NCBI GenBank assembly: GCA_020635015.1
Contig: JACKAP010000004.1
Location: 1-64,000, forward strand
DNA length: 64,000 bases
Direction of reading: 5' to 3'
Source: Calditrichia bacterium
GTDB lineage: Bacteria; Calditrichota; Calditrichia; RBG-13-44-9; J075
The translations under genes were made by a program, and so were the position numbers. The notes under the pieces were generated by a model, which ran no database searches, was not told the DNA's origin, and was given only the letters and a program-made list of their open reading frames with translations. The stretch's first letter is position 1. Each line of letters starts with the position of its first letter. Positions 33,222 through 41,602 of this stretch are shown one piece after another.

Positions 33222-33484
33222 ATTCCTCCCATAATTATATTTCCCAAACTCCTTTTTCCGTCAAATATCAAAACCTCATTCTGAAAACTGCCTAAATTAA
33301 GCCAGTTTTTCCGGATGCGCCCTGGATCATAGCCGGAACAGGGAAGGTCGGTCACCGGAAAGGATGCTTCCCCGGATGGATTCTGGCGAGACCACAACCG
33401 CCTGCTGAGTGTATTGGCTGCGCCTCCGGAATTGTGCAAAATCACCATGATTCACAGAAACAGTACATCAAGGGAAAAATCAGA

Positions 33485-35098
33485 ATGGAATCTACGGTCA
33501 ACAAAATGCCTCAACAGGAGGTTGCCCGGAATTACCTGGCGCTTTCTCGGGAATTCCAGGATTCGCAGCTCTACCGCAAGGCGGAAGATACGCTGCTGGT
33601 CGCTCTGGACAAATTACCGCACCATCCGTTTGTGCTGGCGCGCCTGGCCAGTCTCTACCTGAAACTGGATATGCAGGATAAAGCCCTGGAAACCCTGAAT
33701 CGCCTGGTAAAACATCATGGCAATCTTTCCTTCCCCTACTTTTTACGGGGCCGGCTGCATGAAACCCTGAATGATTTCCCGCGGGCGGTTCAGGACTATG
33801 AGTGGGCCTTGCAGGAAACCTCGCGCGATGTCTATATTCTGCACCGCCTGATCCCCCTGCTGATGAAGGATGGGCAGGTCGATAAGGCCCTGCACCTGAT
33901 CCGTGCCTACCAGGTCAAGCTGGACAAACCCTTCCTGTTTGCCGAGCACCAGGCCGAAGCCCTGCTGCAACTGGGCAACAATGCCGCGGCTTTCAATAAA
34001 ATGCGTGATGCCCTGCTCAATCGTCCCGGCAGCAAACACCTGCTGATGCGCTACCTGACCCTGACCAATCAAAGCGGAAAGAAAAAACCGGAAGAGGTCT
34101 ACCAGATCCTGCAGCTTTCGGTACCCGGCCTGGCCCCCCTGCATGAACGGGATATGACCGAACTGCAGGTGCAATACCTGACCCAGCATGAGAACCTCTC
34201 CGAAGCTCTGGCAAAGCTCGAAATCGTGCTCCAGGAGACGCCGGAAGATTTTCACTGGCGGAAAAAAGCCGCCTTCCTGAAACTGCAGATGGGGCTGCTG
34301 GAAGAAAGCGTTGAGGAGTTCCGCATCCTGTTCCTGCAGGATTCCACCGATCTGGAGATTCGCAACGTGCTGGAAAACTATTTTATCGTCAACGGTAACC
34401 TGGACAACTGGAAACAACTGGTGCAGCAGGTGCTGCAGCGCCATTCCAACCAGATCGAGCTTTTCAATTATCTGCGCAGCATCGGGAAGAAGAAAGACTG
34501 GCTGGCGATCTGCGAACTGGACTATCCGGCTTTCATGAACGAGCTGGAGCAACTGAACCTGGCCTGTTCCGATGTGCAGGATGTGACCTTCGAAAAGCTG
34601 CCGGCCTATGCCCTGGAAATTTTTATCAGCCAGGTGGCGATCCATAACCAGATCCCCGACCCGGCAGCGCTCTGGACCTTGATCCACAGCGAGCGCCAGA
34701 AAAAGAATCAGGTGCCCCCCTTCCATCCGGAAGACCTGGAAGCGGCTTATCCGGTATGGGTGTTTGCCCTGCATCTATATTTTCTGTTTAAATCGTATAG
34801 CGATTTCGACCTGAGTTTCAACCCCCGGGAATTTCAGAACGAGCAGACCCTGGTGACGATTGATTTCGAGGATAAGCCGGTTTATGTGGATATTTCCCAA
34901 TTGATCCTGGGAGAAAACCGGCGGCTGAAGCAGGTGGTTAAATCCGATCACGGCCTGCGCTGGCGCTGGGCGCCCGGAGAAGCGGAGCCGGAGATCATGC
35001 TCCACGAAATCCGTTTCTTCACGGAAGCGCAATTTAAAACGGCCCTGGAAACATTACAGACCGCAATTGCCGCCTATCAGAGTGAGGCGGTGGCTTGA
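33485..35098 (+). CDS. Cytosolic TPR-repeat protein
   Basis: About 537 residues from the ATG at 33485 (MESTVNKMPQQEVARNYL), preceded by AAGGGA; an earlier ATG at 33434 is possible but has no ribosome-binding site. No signal peptide. TPR-type helices dominate residues ~15-330 (RKAEDTLLVALDKLPHHPFV, KALETLNRLVKHHGNLSF, EALAKLEIVLQETPEDFHWR). The C-terminal ~150 residues form a separate domain (FYLFKSYSDFDLSFNPREF-like, YVDISQLILGENRRLKQVV) that I do not recognise. Likely an adaptor; its partner is unknown. The downstream aminotransferase follows after about 100 bp in the same direction. Confidence 0.75.
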   Translation: MESTVNKMPQQEVARNYLALSREFQDSQLYRKAEDTLLVALDKLPHHPFVLARLASLYLKLDMQDKALETLNRLVKHHGNLSFPYFLRGRLHETLNDFPRAVQDYEWALQETSRDVYILHRLIPLLMKDGQVDKALHLIRAYQVKLDKPFLFAEHQAEALLQLGNNAAAFNKMRDALLNRPGSKHLLMRYLTLTNQSGKKKPEEVYQILQLSVPGLAPLHERDMTELQVQYLTQHENLSEALAKLEIVLQETPEDFHWRKKAAFLKLQMGLLEESVEEFRILFLQDSTDLEIRNVLENYFIVNGNLDNWKQLVQQVLQRHSNQIELFNYLRSIGKKKDWLAICELDYPAFMNELEQLNLACSDVQDVTFEKLPAYALEIFISQVAIHNQIPDPAALWTLIHSERQKKNQVPPFHPEDLEAAYPVWVFALHLYFLFKSYSDFDLSFNPREFQNEQTLVTIDFEDKPVYVDISQLILGENRRLKQVVKSDHGLRWRWAPGEAEPEIMLHEIRFFTEAQFKTALETLQTAIAAYQSEAVA

Positions 35099-35195
35099 TT
35101 TAAGGAAACTCATCCCCCGGCAACAGTGATCTCTGGCGGGAGCTGTTCCGAATGATAGAACGGAAACTTTTCACGAGAGGACCAAGCAGGTAGTC

Positions 35196-36365
35196 ATGGA
35201 CAAGGTTATGATTCGCACCCAGAGAAGTCTGAAAAAGGATTTAAGTAAATATCGCGCGCTCTTCCCCCATACGGAAGACCGGGTGTATCTCAATCATGCC
35301 GCCCTGTCGCCCATGCATGAGCGGGCGATCCGGGCGATCGACCAGCATCATTTTGACCGTTCCCATCATAATGTCGAATATTGGCCGGATGCGCTGGAGG
35401 TAAAAACCGAATTCCGCCGGCTGGTGGGACGGCTGATCAACGGCGATCCGGATCATATTGCGGTCAGCGACAATACCTCCATGGCGCTGAACTGGCTGGC
35501 CCAGGGGTTGACCTGGCAGCCGGGCGACCGCATATTGTTAAATAATTTTGAATTTCCATCGAATGTATATCCGTTCGTAAATTTACAGCGCCAGGGAGTG
35601 GCGATCGACTATGCGGAGCACCGGAACGGACGCATCGAGTTGGAGGACCTGGAGGCGAAGATCCGTCCCGAAACCCGCCTGCTGTCGATCAGCTACGTGG
35701 AATTTCTCAACGGCTATAAGAATGATCTGAAGCGCATCGGCGAACTGTGCCGGGCCCATGATATCATCTTCTGCGTCGACGGTATCCAGGGGGTGGGGGC
35801 AGTGCAGATCGATGTGAACGAATGCGGCATCGATTTCCTGGCCTGCGGCGGCCAGAAGTGGCTGATGTGGCCGCTGGGGACCGCCTTCATGTATGTCTCG
35901 CCGCGGATCTTCGACCGGGTACAGCCGATGGCCGCCGGCTGGCTGGCGGTGGAAGACGCCTGGGAGTTCTTTGATTATGACCTCAAGTTTTTACCCACCG
36001 CCGAGCGTTTCGAGCCGGGCATGGTGAATGTGGCCGGGGTGGTGGGGGCCAACGCCTCGCTGGAACTGTTTCTGGAAGCCGGGCCGGCGAATATCGAACA
36101 ACAAATTTATCAGGTAACGGATTATCTGATTGAACGATTGCAGGATGCGGAGTATTACCTGTATACACCGGTTGAACGGGAGTTGCGGGCCGGGATCGTG
36201 ACCTTCCACCATCCCCGCTCGCAAGGGCTCGACGAATACCTCAAGCAGCACCGGGTGCACGTCTCCCTGCGCAACGGGTTTATCCGGGTGGCGCCGCATT
36301 TTTACAACACGGAAGCGGATATCGATCGTTTGATGGAGCTCTTGGTGAAGTTTGATCATTCCTGA
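35196..36365 (+). CDS. PLP-dependent aminotransferase class V (NifS/CsdA-like fold)
   Basis: A 389-residue fold-type I PLP enzyme. Visible elements: VYLNHAALSPMHERA at the N-terminus, ITVSDNTS-like phosphate-binding (HIAVSDNTSMALNWL), the Asp of FCVDGIQGVGA that contacts the pyridine nitrogen and the Schiff-base Lys in ACGGQKW near residue 227. The C-terminal domain has RNGFIRVAPHFYNTEADIDRL. It lacks the conserved catalytic Cys loop of true cysteine desulfurases as far as I can see, so it is more likely an aminotransferase, kynureninase-like or isopenicillin-epimerase-like enzyme. It lies 14 bp upstream of the cyclase gene and may be co-transcribed. Confidence 0.85.
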   Translation: MDKVMIRTQRSLKKDLSKYRALFPHTEDRVYLNHAALSPMHERAIRAIDQHHFDRSHHNVEYWPDALEVKTEFRRLVGRLINGDPDHIAVSDNTSMALNWLAQGLTWQPGDRILLNNFEFPSNVYPFVNLQRQGVAIDYAEHRNGRIELEDLEAKIRPETRLLSISYVEFLNGYKNDLKRIGELCRAHDIIFCVDGIQGVGAVQIDVNECGIDFLACGGQKWLMWPLGTAFMYVSPRIFDRVQPMAAGWLAVEDAWEFFDYDLKFLPTAERFEPGMVNVAGVVGANASLELFLEAGPANIEQQIYQVTDYLIERLQDAEYYLYTPVERELRAGIVTFHHPRSQGLDEYLKQHRVHVSLRNGFIRVAPHFYNTEADIDRLMELLVKFDHS

Positions 36366-36379
36366 TAAATGAGGCAGCT

Positions 36380-38551
36380 ATGCTGAAAACCTGGTTCGGA
36401 AGCATCCTGAAAGGGGCGGTATCCGGTATTATTGGAAGCTTCGTGGTGTTCGTTCTTTTGAATATCGGTCTGTTTAAACCATTTTTTTACCGCTTTGAAG
36501 CCGCCACCTACGACTGGCGGATGCGCAAGATCATCACCCCGCCGCCCAACCCGATCGACAGCCTGATCATCGTCTCGGTAGACGGGCGCAGCCTCAACAA
36601 ACTCGGCGCGTTTTACCAATGGCCCCGCACCCTCTGGGGGCAGGCCATCGATATCCTCAATGAAGGCGGCGCCCGCCTGGTGGGCGTCGATGTGCTTTTC
36701 GATAAAAGTCAGCGCTTTCCCCAGGAAGATTCCCTGCTGGTGGAGGCGGTAAGCCGACACGGGAATGTGTTTAACGCCATGGTGCTGACCGATTCCGACC
36801 CCGATAATTTTTTACCCCCGATGGCGGCAGAGCCGGGAGGGCTGATCGCGGAGCGCTTTTACCAGCAGATCCCCGACCTGACCTATCGCATTCCTGCTTT
36901 CGACCGCATGGAACCGGATTTTCCGGAATTGATGAATGCCGGTGCCGGCATCGGGGCGGTTAACCTCTCCTCGGACAGCGACGGGGTGCTGCGCCGCATC
37001 CCGCTTCTGCTGCGCTTTAATCAGCATGTCTATCCCACCCTGGCGTTCAGCATGGCCCTGAAAGAACTGCAGGCCAGCGCGATCCATTTTGATGCGAAAA
37101 AGCGGGTGCTGCAGGTGGACACCCGTAGCGGCAACAGCGTGCGGATCCCGGTGGATAAGCACGGACGGATGCTGATCTATTACCATGGTCCATACCAGAC
37201 CTTCCGTTATGTCTCCATCTATAGCCTGATTCACGAGATCTATCCTACCCAGGCGCAGACCAATGCGTTGGCGCTGTTTCGCGATAAGATCGTGATGCTC
37301 GGCGCCGATGCACCGGGATTGTTCGACCTGCGCGCGATTCCCCGCCAGCCGGCCTTTCCCGGGGTGGAGGTGCACGCCAACGTGCTCTGGCAGATCCTGC
37401 AGGGGAATTTTATCCGCGAGTTTACCGGCGCGGAGCTCTTCTGGATGGTGCTGCTCACCGGGCTGGTCTCCGGCATTCTCTTTGCGCTCTTCCGACCCTT
37501 CGCCGGGATACTGACCGCCATCCTGCTGGGCGTGATCGGTTTTACCGCCGCCTGGGTTTCCTTCGAACAACACGCCCTGTGGGTGCCGATGATCGCGCCG
37601 CTGATCACGGTGCTGCTCACTTTCACTATCCATTACACCTATCGCTATACCCTGGAAGAACGCAACAAACGGGAGATCCGCGGCATCTTCTCCCGCTACG
37701 TTTCGGCCAAGGTGGTGGACGAGATGCTGAAAAATCCCGGGCAGGTCGAGCTGGGAGGAGAGAAGAAAGTTTGCACCGTGCTGTTTTCCGACCTGGCCAA
37801 TTTCACTTCCCTGGCCGAGGTAACCCCCCCGGAGCAGCTGGTAAAGCTGCTGAATGAATACCTCACCGGGATGACCCACATCGTGCTGGAAAACCAGGGC
37901 ACCCTGGATAAATATGAAGCCGACGCCCTGATGGCAATCTTCGGGGCGCCGACCGATATCGGCAATCACGCCGTGCACGCCTGCCGTACCGCCCTGAGCA
38001 TGCAGCAGGCAATGGAGGACATTCGCCAGCAATGGAAAAAACGCAAGCTGCCCCAGCTCTCCCAGCGCATCGGCATCAATACCGGGCAGATGGTGATCGG
38101 TAACATGGGCTCGGATATCCGCTTCGATTATACCGCCATCGGCGATGCGGTGAATCTTGGTTCCCGCCTGGAAGGGGCCAACAAGCTCTATGGCACCGGC
38201 ATTCTGATCAGCGACGACACCTACCAGATGGCCCGCGATCATATCCTGGCCCGTCAGCTCGACCTGCTGCGGGTGAAGGGCAAGCAGGAGCCGGTGAAGG
38301 TCTACGAGTTGATGGCGATGCGCGACGATAAAGTGGATATCAAGACCCGGGAAGTGCTCAACTACTTCCAGCAGGGCTATCAGCACTACCTCGCCCAGAA
38401 CTGGGAGTGGGCGATGAACCAGTTCCGCCAGGCACTGCAAATTAACCGCGATGACGAACCCTCCCGGCTTTATCTCCTCCGCTGCCAGGAATTTCTCCAC
38501 CGTCCCCCCGGCAAGGATTGGGACGGGGTGTATACCTTGAAGACGAAGTAG
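36380..38551 (+). CDS. CHASE2-domain adenylate/guanylate cyclase
   Basis: A 723-residue class III cyclase. One N-terminal transmembrane helix precedes an extracytoplasmic CHASE2 sensor (~35-345; DWRMRKIITPPP, VGVDVLFDKSQRF, VHANVLWQILQG). A cluster of membrane helices follows (~350-430: FWMVLLTGLVSGILFALF and following). The cyclase domain (~465-640) has metal Asp in VLFSDLANFTSL, then DKYEADALMAIFGAP and GDAVNLGSRLEGANK. The usual DKYIGD Gly is Ala here. A ~70-residue C-terminal tail has one TPR-like helix pair. It would make cAMP or cGMP; the cNMP-binding protein at 30183 is a possible receiver (inference). Confidence 0.92.
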   Translation: MLKTWFGSILKGAVSGIIGSFVVFVLLNIGLFKPFFYRFEAATYDWRMRKIITPPPNPIDSLIIVSVDGRSLNKLGAFYQWPRTLWGQAIDILNEGGARLVGVDVLFDKSQRFPQEDSLLVEAVSRHGNVFNAMVLTDSDPDNFLPPMAAEPGGLIAERFYQQIPDLTYRIPAFDRMEPDFPELMNAGAGIGAVNLSSDSDGVLRRIPLLLRFNQHVYPTLAFSMALKELQASAIHFDAKKRVLQVDTRSGNSVRIPVDKHGRMLIYYHGPYQTFRYVSIYSLIHEIYPTQAQTNALALFRDKIVMLGADAPGLFDLRAIPRQPAFPGVEVHANVLWQILQGNFIREFTGAELFWMVLLTGLVSGILFALFRPFAGILTAILLGVIGFTAAWVSFEQHALWVPMIAPLITVLLTFTIHYTYRYTLEERNKREIRGIFSRYVSAKVVDEMLKNPGQVELGGEKKVCTVLFSDLANFTSLAEVTPPEQLVKLLNEYLTGMTHIVLENQGTLDKYEADALMAIFGAPTDIGNHAVHACRTALSMQQAMEDIRQQWKKRKLPQLSQRIGINTGQMVIGNMGSDIRFDYTAIGDAVNLGSRLEGANKLYGTGILISDDTYQMARDHILARQLDLLRVKGKQEPVKVYELMAMRDDKVDIKTREVLNYFQQGYQHYLAQNWEWAMNQFRQALQINRDDEPSRLYLLRCQEFLHRPPGKDWDGVYTLKTK

Positions 38552-38643
38552 AATGGTAAATGCGCATTGCTCAATGGTAAATGCTCATTGTCAGTTATCA
38601 AAAGCGAGATAATTTTGCATTAGCAGCAAGTCTCCTGGCAAAA

Positions 38644-38676
38644 ATGATTCCCCGCCTTGAAAATGCGGGGAATCAT
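38644..38676. repeat. 12-bp hairpin of D-type sequence
   Basis: ATGATTCCCCGC pairs exactly with GCGGGGAATCAT around CTTGAAAAT. It resembles the hairpin part of repeat D. At 38727-38758 three AATCCGTG repeats form another dispersed motif. The rest of 38552-38888 holds nothing recognised. Confidence 0.8.
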
Positions 38677-38888
38677 GCATTTTATTTATCCATCGAAACA
38701 TTTCCCATTATCCCATACAATAACAATAAATCCGTGTTAATCCGTGTAATCCGTGGATAGTTTTTTTATCTTGCGAAATTCTACCGCCCGTGTGTCCTGC
38801 CAGAAAAAAGTAATAGCAATTTCTCCCTTCCGGGAACATATTGAATGTCTTTACGATAGGAAAAACATTCTCTAATCCCGGAGGTTCA

Positions 38889-41420
38889 ATGAAATTGCCG
38901 TTATCCGCTCTTGCCCTGCTGGTCCTGGTTTCCCTGGCGGGGGCGCAGAATTATAATACCACCCTGATCGCCAATATCGATGACTATTCCCAGACCGGAT
39001 ATACCGATTGCTGGGGCTACACCGCCCCGGACGGCCGCGAGTATGCCCTGATTGGCGTCAACGCCCTGGTGAGCATTCTCGATGTGACCGACCCGGCCAA
39101 TATCACCGAAGTAGCCACGGTGCCCTTTGTGAATGCTGGCTGGTACGACATGAAAACCTACCAGCACTACATGTATGTCTCCTCGGAAGGTTCCCACAGC
39201 ATCCGGATTGTCGATTTAAGCGGACTGCCGGGATCGGTGTCGGTGGTGGGCGATTACGGCAATTTTGCCACCACCCTGCATAATGTTTATATCGACACCA
39301 GCGCCGCGCTGCTCTATGCGGTGGAGGATTTCCACTTCAGCAAGCCGGTAACTATCATCAGCCTGGCCGATCCGGAAAATCCGGTTGAGGTCGGCGCCCT
39401 GACCCCCGCCTCCGGGCCCGGCACCGACGCCCATGATGTCTTCGCTCGCGGCGGGCGGCTCTACGTGGCGGAGGGGATTAACCAAACGATCGGGATCTTC
39501 GACGTTAGCGATCCCTCCATGCCCTCCCTGCTGCAGCGCCTGAGCATCCCCAATGCCGGCTATGTGCATAATGTCTGGGTCTCGGCAGACGATCATTATA
39601 TGGTCACCACCGAAGAAACCGCCGGAAAAACCATCAAGGTGTGGGATATCCAGGATCTCAACAATATCACATTGCTGGATGAATACCTCGGTGAAAATCA
39701 ACTGGCCCACAATGCCTACTTCCGGGGCGATTATCTCTTCATCTCCCACTATTATTCCGGATTGAAGATTGTGGATGTCAGCGATCCCACGCATTTGGTG
39801 GAGGTCGGTAATTACGATACTATCGAAGGATCGAATCCCTCCACTTTCGGTAACTGGGGGGTCTACCCTTTTGCATCGAATGGGCTAATTTATGTCAATG
39901 ATATGGCCAGCGGGGCCTACATCGTCTCTTTCAACAATGTTTTGGCCTACCGGGTGCGCGGCGTGGTGAAAGATGCGCAGAGCGGCCTGCCGATCTCCCA
40001 GGCGCTGATCGAGGTGCTGGAGAGCGGGAACCGCGCCCGTTCCGATGCCGGAGGTCATTATAAGATCGGCTATGGCGGCGACGGCCCCATCACCCTGGTG
40101 GCGCGGGCTTACGGCTATGTGGCCGATACGCTTTCTCTGAATGCGGTGCAGGGGCAGACCGATCTCCTCGACATCAGTCTGCAGCCCGCCCCGCGCAACG
40201 ACCTCAGCGGCACGATCGTCGATGAGAACGGCGCACCCTTGGGCGGTATACCGCTGCATCTGACCATCAACAGTTTTTTCTTCAACGAACCGCTGGTCGT
40301 AGAGACCTTCAGCGCTTTCGACGGCAGCTACAGCTTTGCCAATCTGGCGGTATCCGACAGCATCTGGGCCGCCTATCCGGAGTTGCGGGTGGAGGATGTA
40401 TTTCCCTACAACGGAGTGAAGGTGAATGATATCATTATTACCGCCGCCGCCCCGACGGTGCAGGATTTTCAGTTTTATCCGGCAGATCTCTTGCTGGTGA
40501 ATGACGATCCCGCCGGCCAGTCTGACGAGATCTACCGCAGTATTTTCAATACCCTCAACCTGACGGCATTCGATTGGAAAACCAGCCAGCGCGGGGAGGA
40601 TATTCCCGCCGCTTCCCTCGAGCAATTACAATATCCGGTGGTGATCTGGTTTACCGGCACCGCTACCGAGGCGATCGGCAGCGCCGGGCAGGACAGCCTG
40701 GCCCGTATCCTCGATGATGGCGGGCGGGTCTACCTGACCGGGCGCGACCTGGTGGAAGCGCTCGCCAGCCAGGGCGGCAATTTCCTGCAGGATTATCTCC
40801 AGGTGAGCCATGCCGGCAATTGGGTCGGCGCCCCGGTGATGAATCCGGTGGCCGGCAATCCGGTAACCGGCGGACTCGGCACTCTGATTGCCAATCAGCC
40901 CTCGCGGGATATCCTGCTGCCCGATCCCGGGAGCAGCGTTCAGCCGGCAGTCACCTACTTCGACGGCCAGACGGCAGCGATCAGCCGCGAGATGCCTTCC
41001 GGCGGGGGGAGGCTCTTCCTGAGCGGCTTCGGTTTCGAGAGCCTGACTAATGTGGATATGCGCACCGGCCTGATGAGCGCGCTGCTCAACTGGTTCGGAG
41101 TGCCGGTCACCGGCGTCGATCCGTTCCCGGCTGCCGCGCCACAGCAGTTTGAACTGGCGCAGAATTATCCCAACCCGTTTAATCCGGAGACGGTGATCAG
41201 GTATCAGTTGTCAGGGGTCAGTGATGTGGAACTGAATGTCTTTAATCTGTTGGGACAGAAAGTGGTCACATTGATTGACGCCCGCCAGGGGGCAGGGGAA
41301 TACCGGGTGCGTTGGGATGGCCGCGACCGCCGGGGCGCGCCGGTGCCCTCGGGGGTTTATTTCTATCGCCTGGAATCCGGGCAAAATTCCATTACCCGCA
41401 AGATGATCCTGCTGAGATAA
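38889..41420 (+). CDS. Secreted choice-of-anchor-B (LVIVD-repeat) protein with C-terminal sorting domain
   Basis: An 843-residue protein. The ATG at 38889 follows GGAGG and starts a signal peptide ending LAGAQ. Residues ~20-370 match choice-of-anchor-B/LVIVD propellers (GYTDCWGYTAPDGREYALIG, then VSILDVTDPANITEV and IRIVDLSGLPG). Two carboxypeptidase-regulatory-like beta-sandwiches follow (~375-460, ~465-550), then a domain with VYLTGRDLVEALASQ that resembles a glutamine-amidotransferase-like ThuA fold fragment. The C-terminus (FELAQNYPNPFNPET through MILLR) is the FlgD-like sorting domain typical of FCB secreted proteins. A cell-surface or secreted protein of unknown binding role. Confidence 0.88.
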   Translation: MKLPLSALALLVLVSLAGAQNYNTTLIANIDDYSQTGYTDCWGYTAPDGREYALIGVNALVSILDVTDPANITEVATVPFVNAGWYDMKTYQHYMYVSSEGSHSIRIVDLSGLPGSVSVVGDYGNFATTLHNVYIDTSAALLYAVEDFHFSKPVTIISLADPENPVEVGALTPASGPGTDAHDVFARGGRLYVAEGINQTIGIFDVSDPSMPSLLQRLSIPNAGYVHNVWVSADDHYMVTTEETAGKTIKVWDIQDLNNITLLDEYLGENQLAHNAYFRGDYLFISHYYSGLKIVDVSDPTHLVEVGNYDTIEGSNPSTFGNWGVYPFASNGLIYVNDMASGAYIVSFNNVLAYRVRGVVKDAQSGLPISQALIEVLESGNRARSDAGGHYKIGYGGDGPITLVARAYGYVADTLSLNAVQGQTDLLDISLQPAPRNDLSGTIVDENGAPLGGIPLHLTINSFFFNEPLVVETFSAFDGSYSFANLAVSDSIWAAYPELRVEDVFPYNGVKVNDIIITAAAPTVQDFQFYPADLLLVNDDPAGQSDEIYRSIFNTLNLTAFDWKTSQRGEDIPAASLEQLQYPVVIWFTGTATEAIGSAGQDSLARILDDGGRVYLTGRDLVEALASQGGNFLQDYLQVSHAGNWVGAPVMNPVAGNPVTGGLGTLIANQPSRDILLPDPGSSVQPAVTYFDGQTAAISREMPSGGGRLFLSGFGFESLTNVDMRTGLMSALLNWFGVPVTGVDPFPAAAPQQFELAQNYPNPFNPETVIRYQLSGVSDVELNVFNLLGQKVVTLIDARQGAGEYRVRWDGRDRRGAPVPSGVYFYRLESGQNSITRKMILLR

Positions 41421-41427
41421 GGAAAAT

Positions 41428-41469
41428 TCTTTCTGTAGCCGCACTATGCATAGTGCGGCTACAGAAAGA
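41428..41469. repeat. 42-bp perfect palindrome without loop
   Basis: Centred on ATGCAT at 41448/41449 with 21-bp arms (TCTTTCTGTAGCCGCACTATG and its complement, in two parts: TCTTTCTGTAG, CCGCACTATG). It lies eight bases after a stop codon. No T-run, so termination is uncertain. Followed at 41471-41516 by ATCCAAC/ATCCATC/ATCCACC heptads. Confidence 0.88.
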
Positions 41470-41602
41470 TTCATCCAACATCCAACATCCATCATCCATC
41501 ATCCACCATCCAATTTATTTCCCCTTCCTCCAACATCTCAATAGGGAAAAGTGCAACTTGTCAGTATATTAACTGAACCCCATCAAAACCGAGGAGCGCT
41601 TT

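Noticed and set aside
32909..33295. Repetitive protein from the CATCCAG array (open in several frames on both strands)
   Set aside because: Openness follows from a stop-free 7-bp repeat read in three frames; there is no ribosome-binding site and no homologous-looking sequence.
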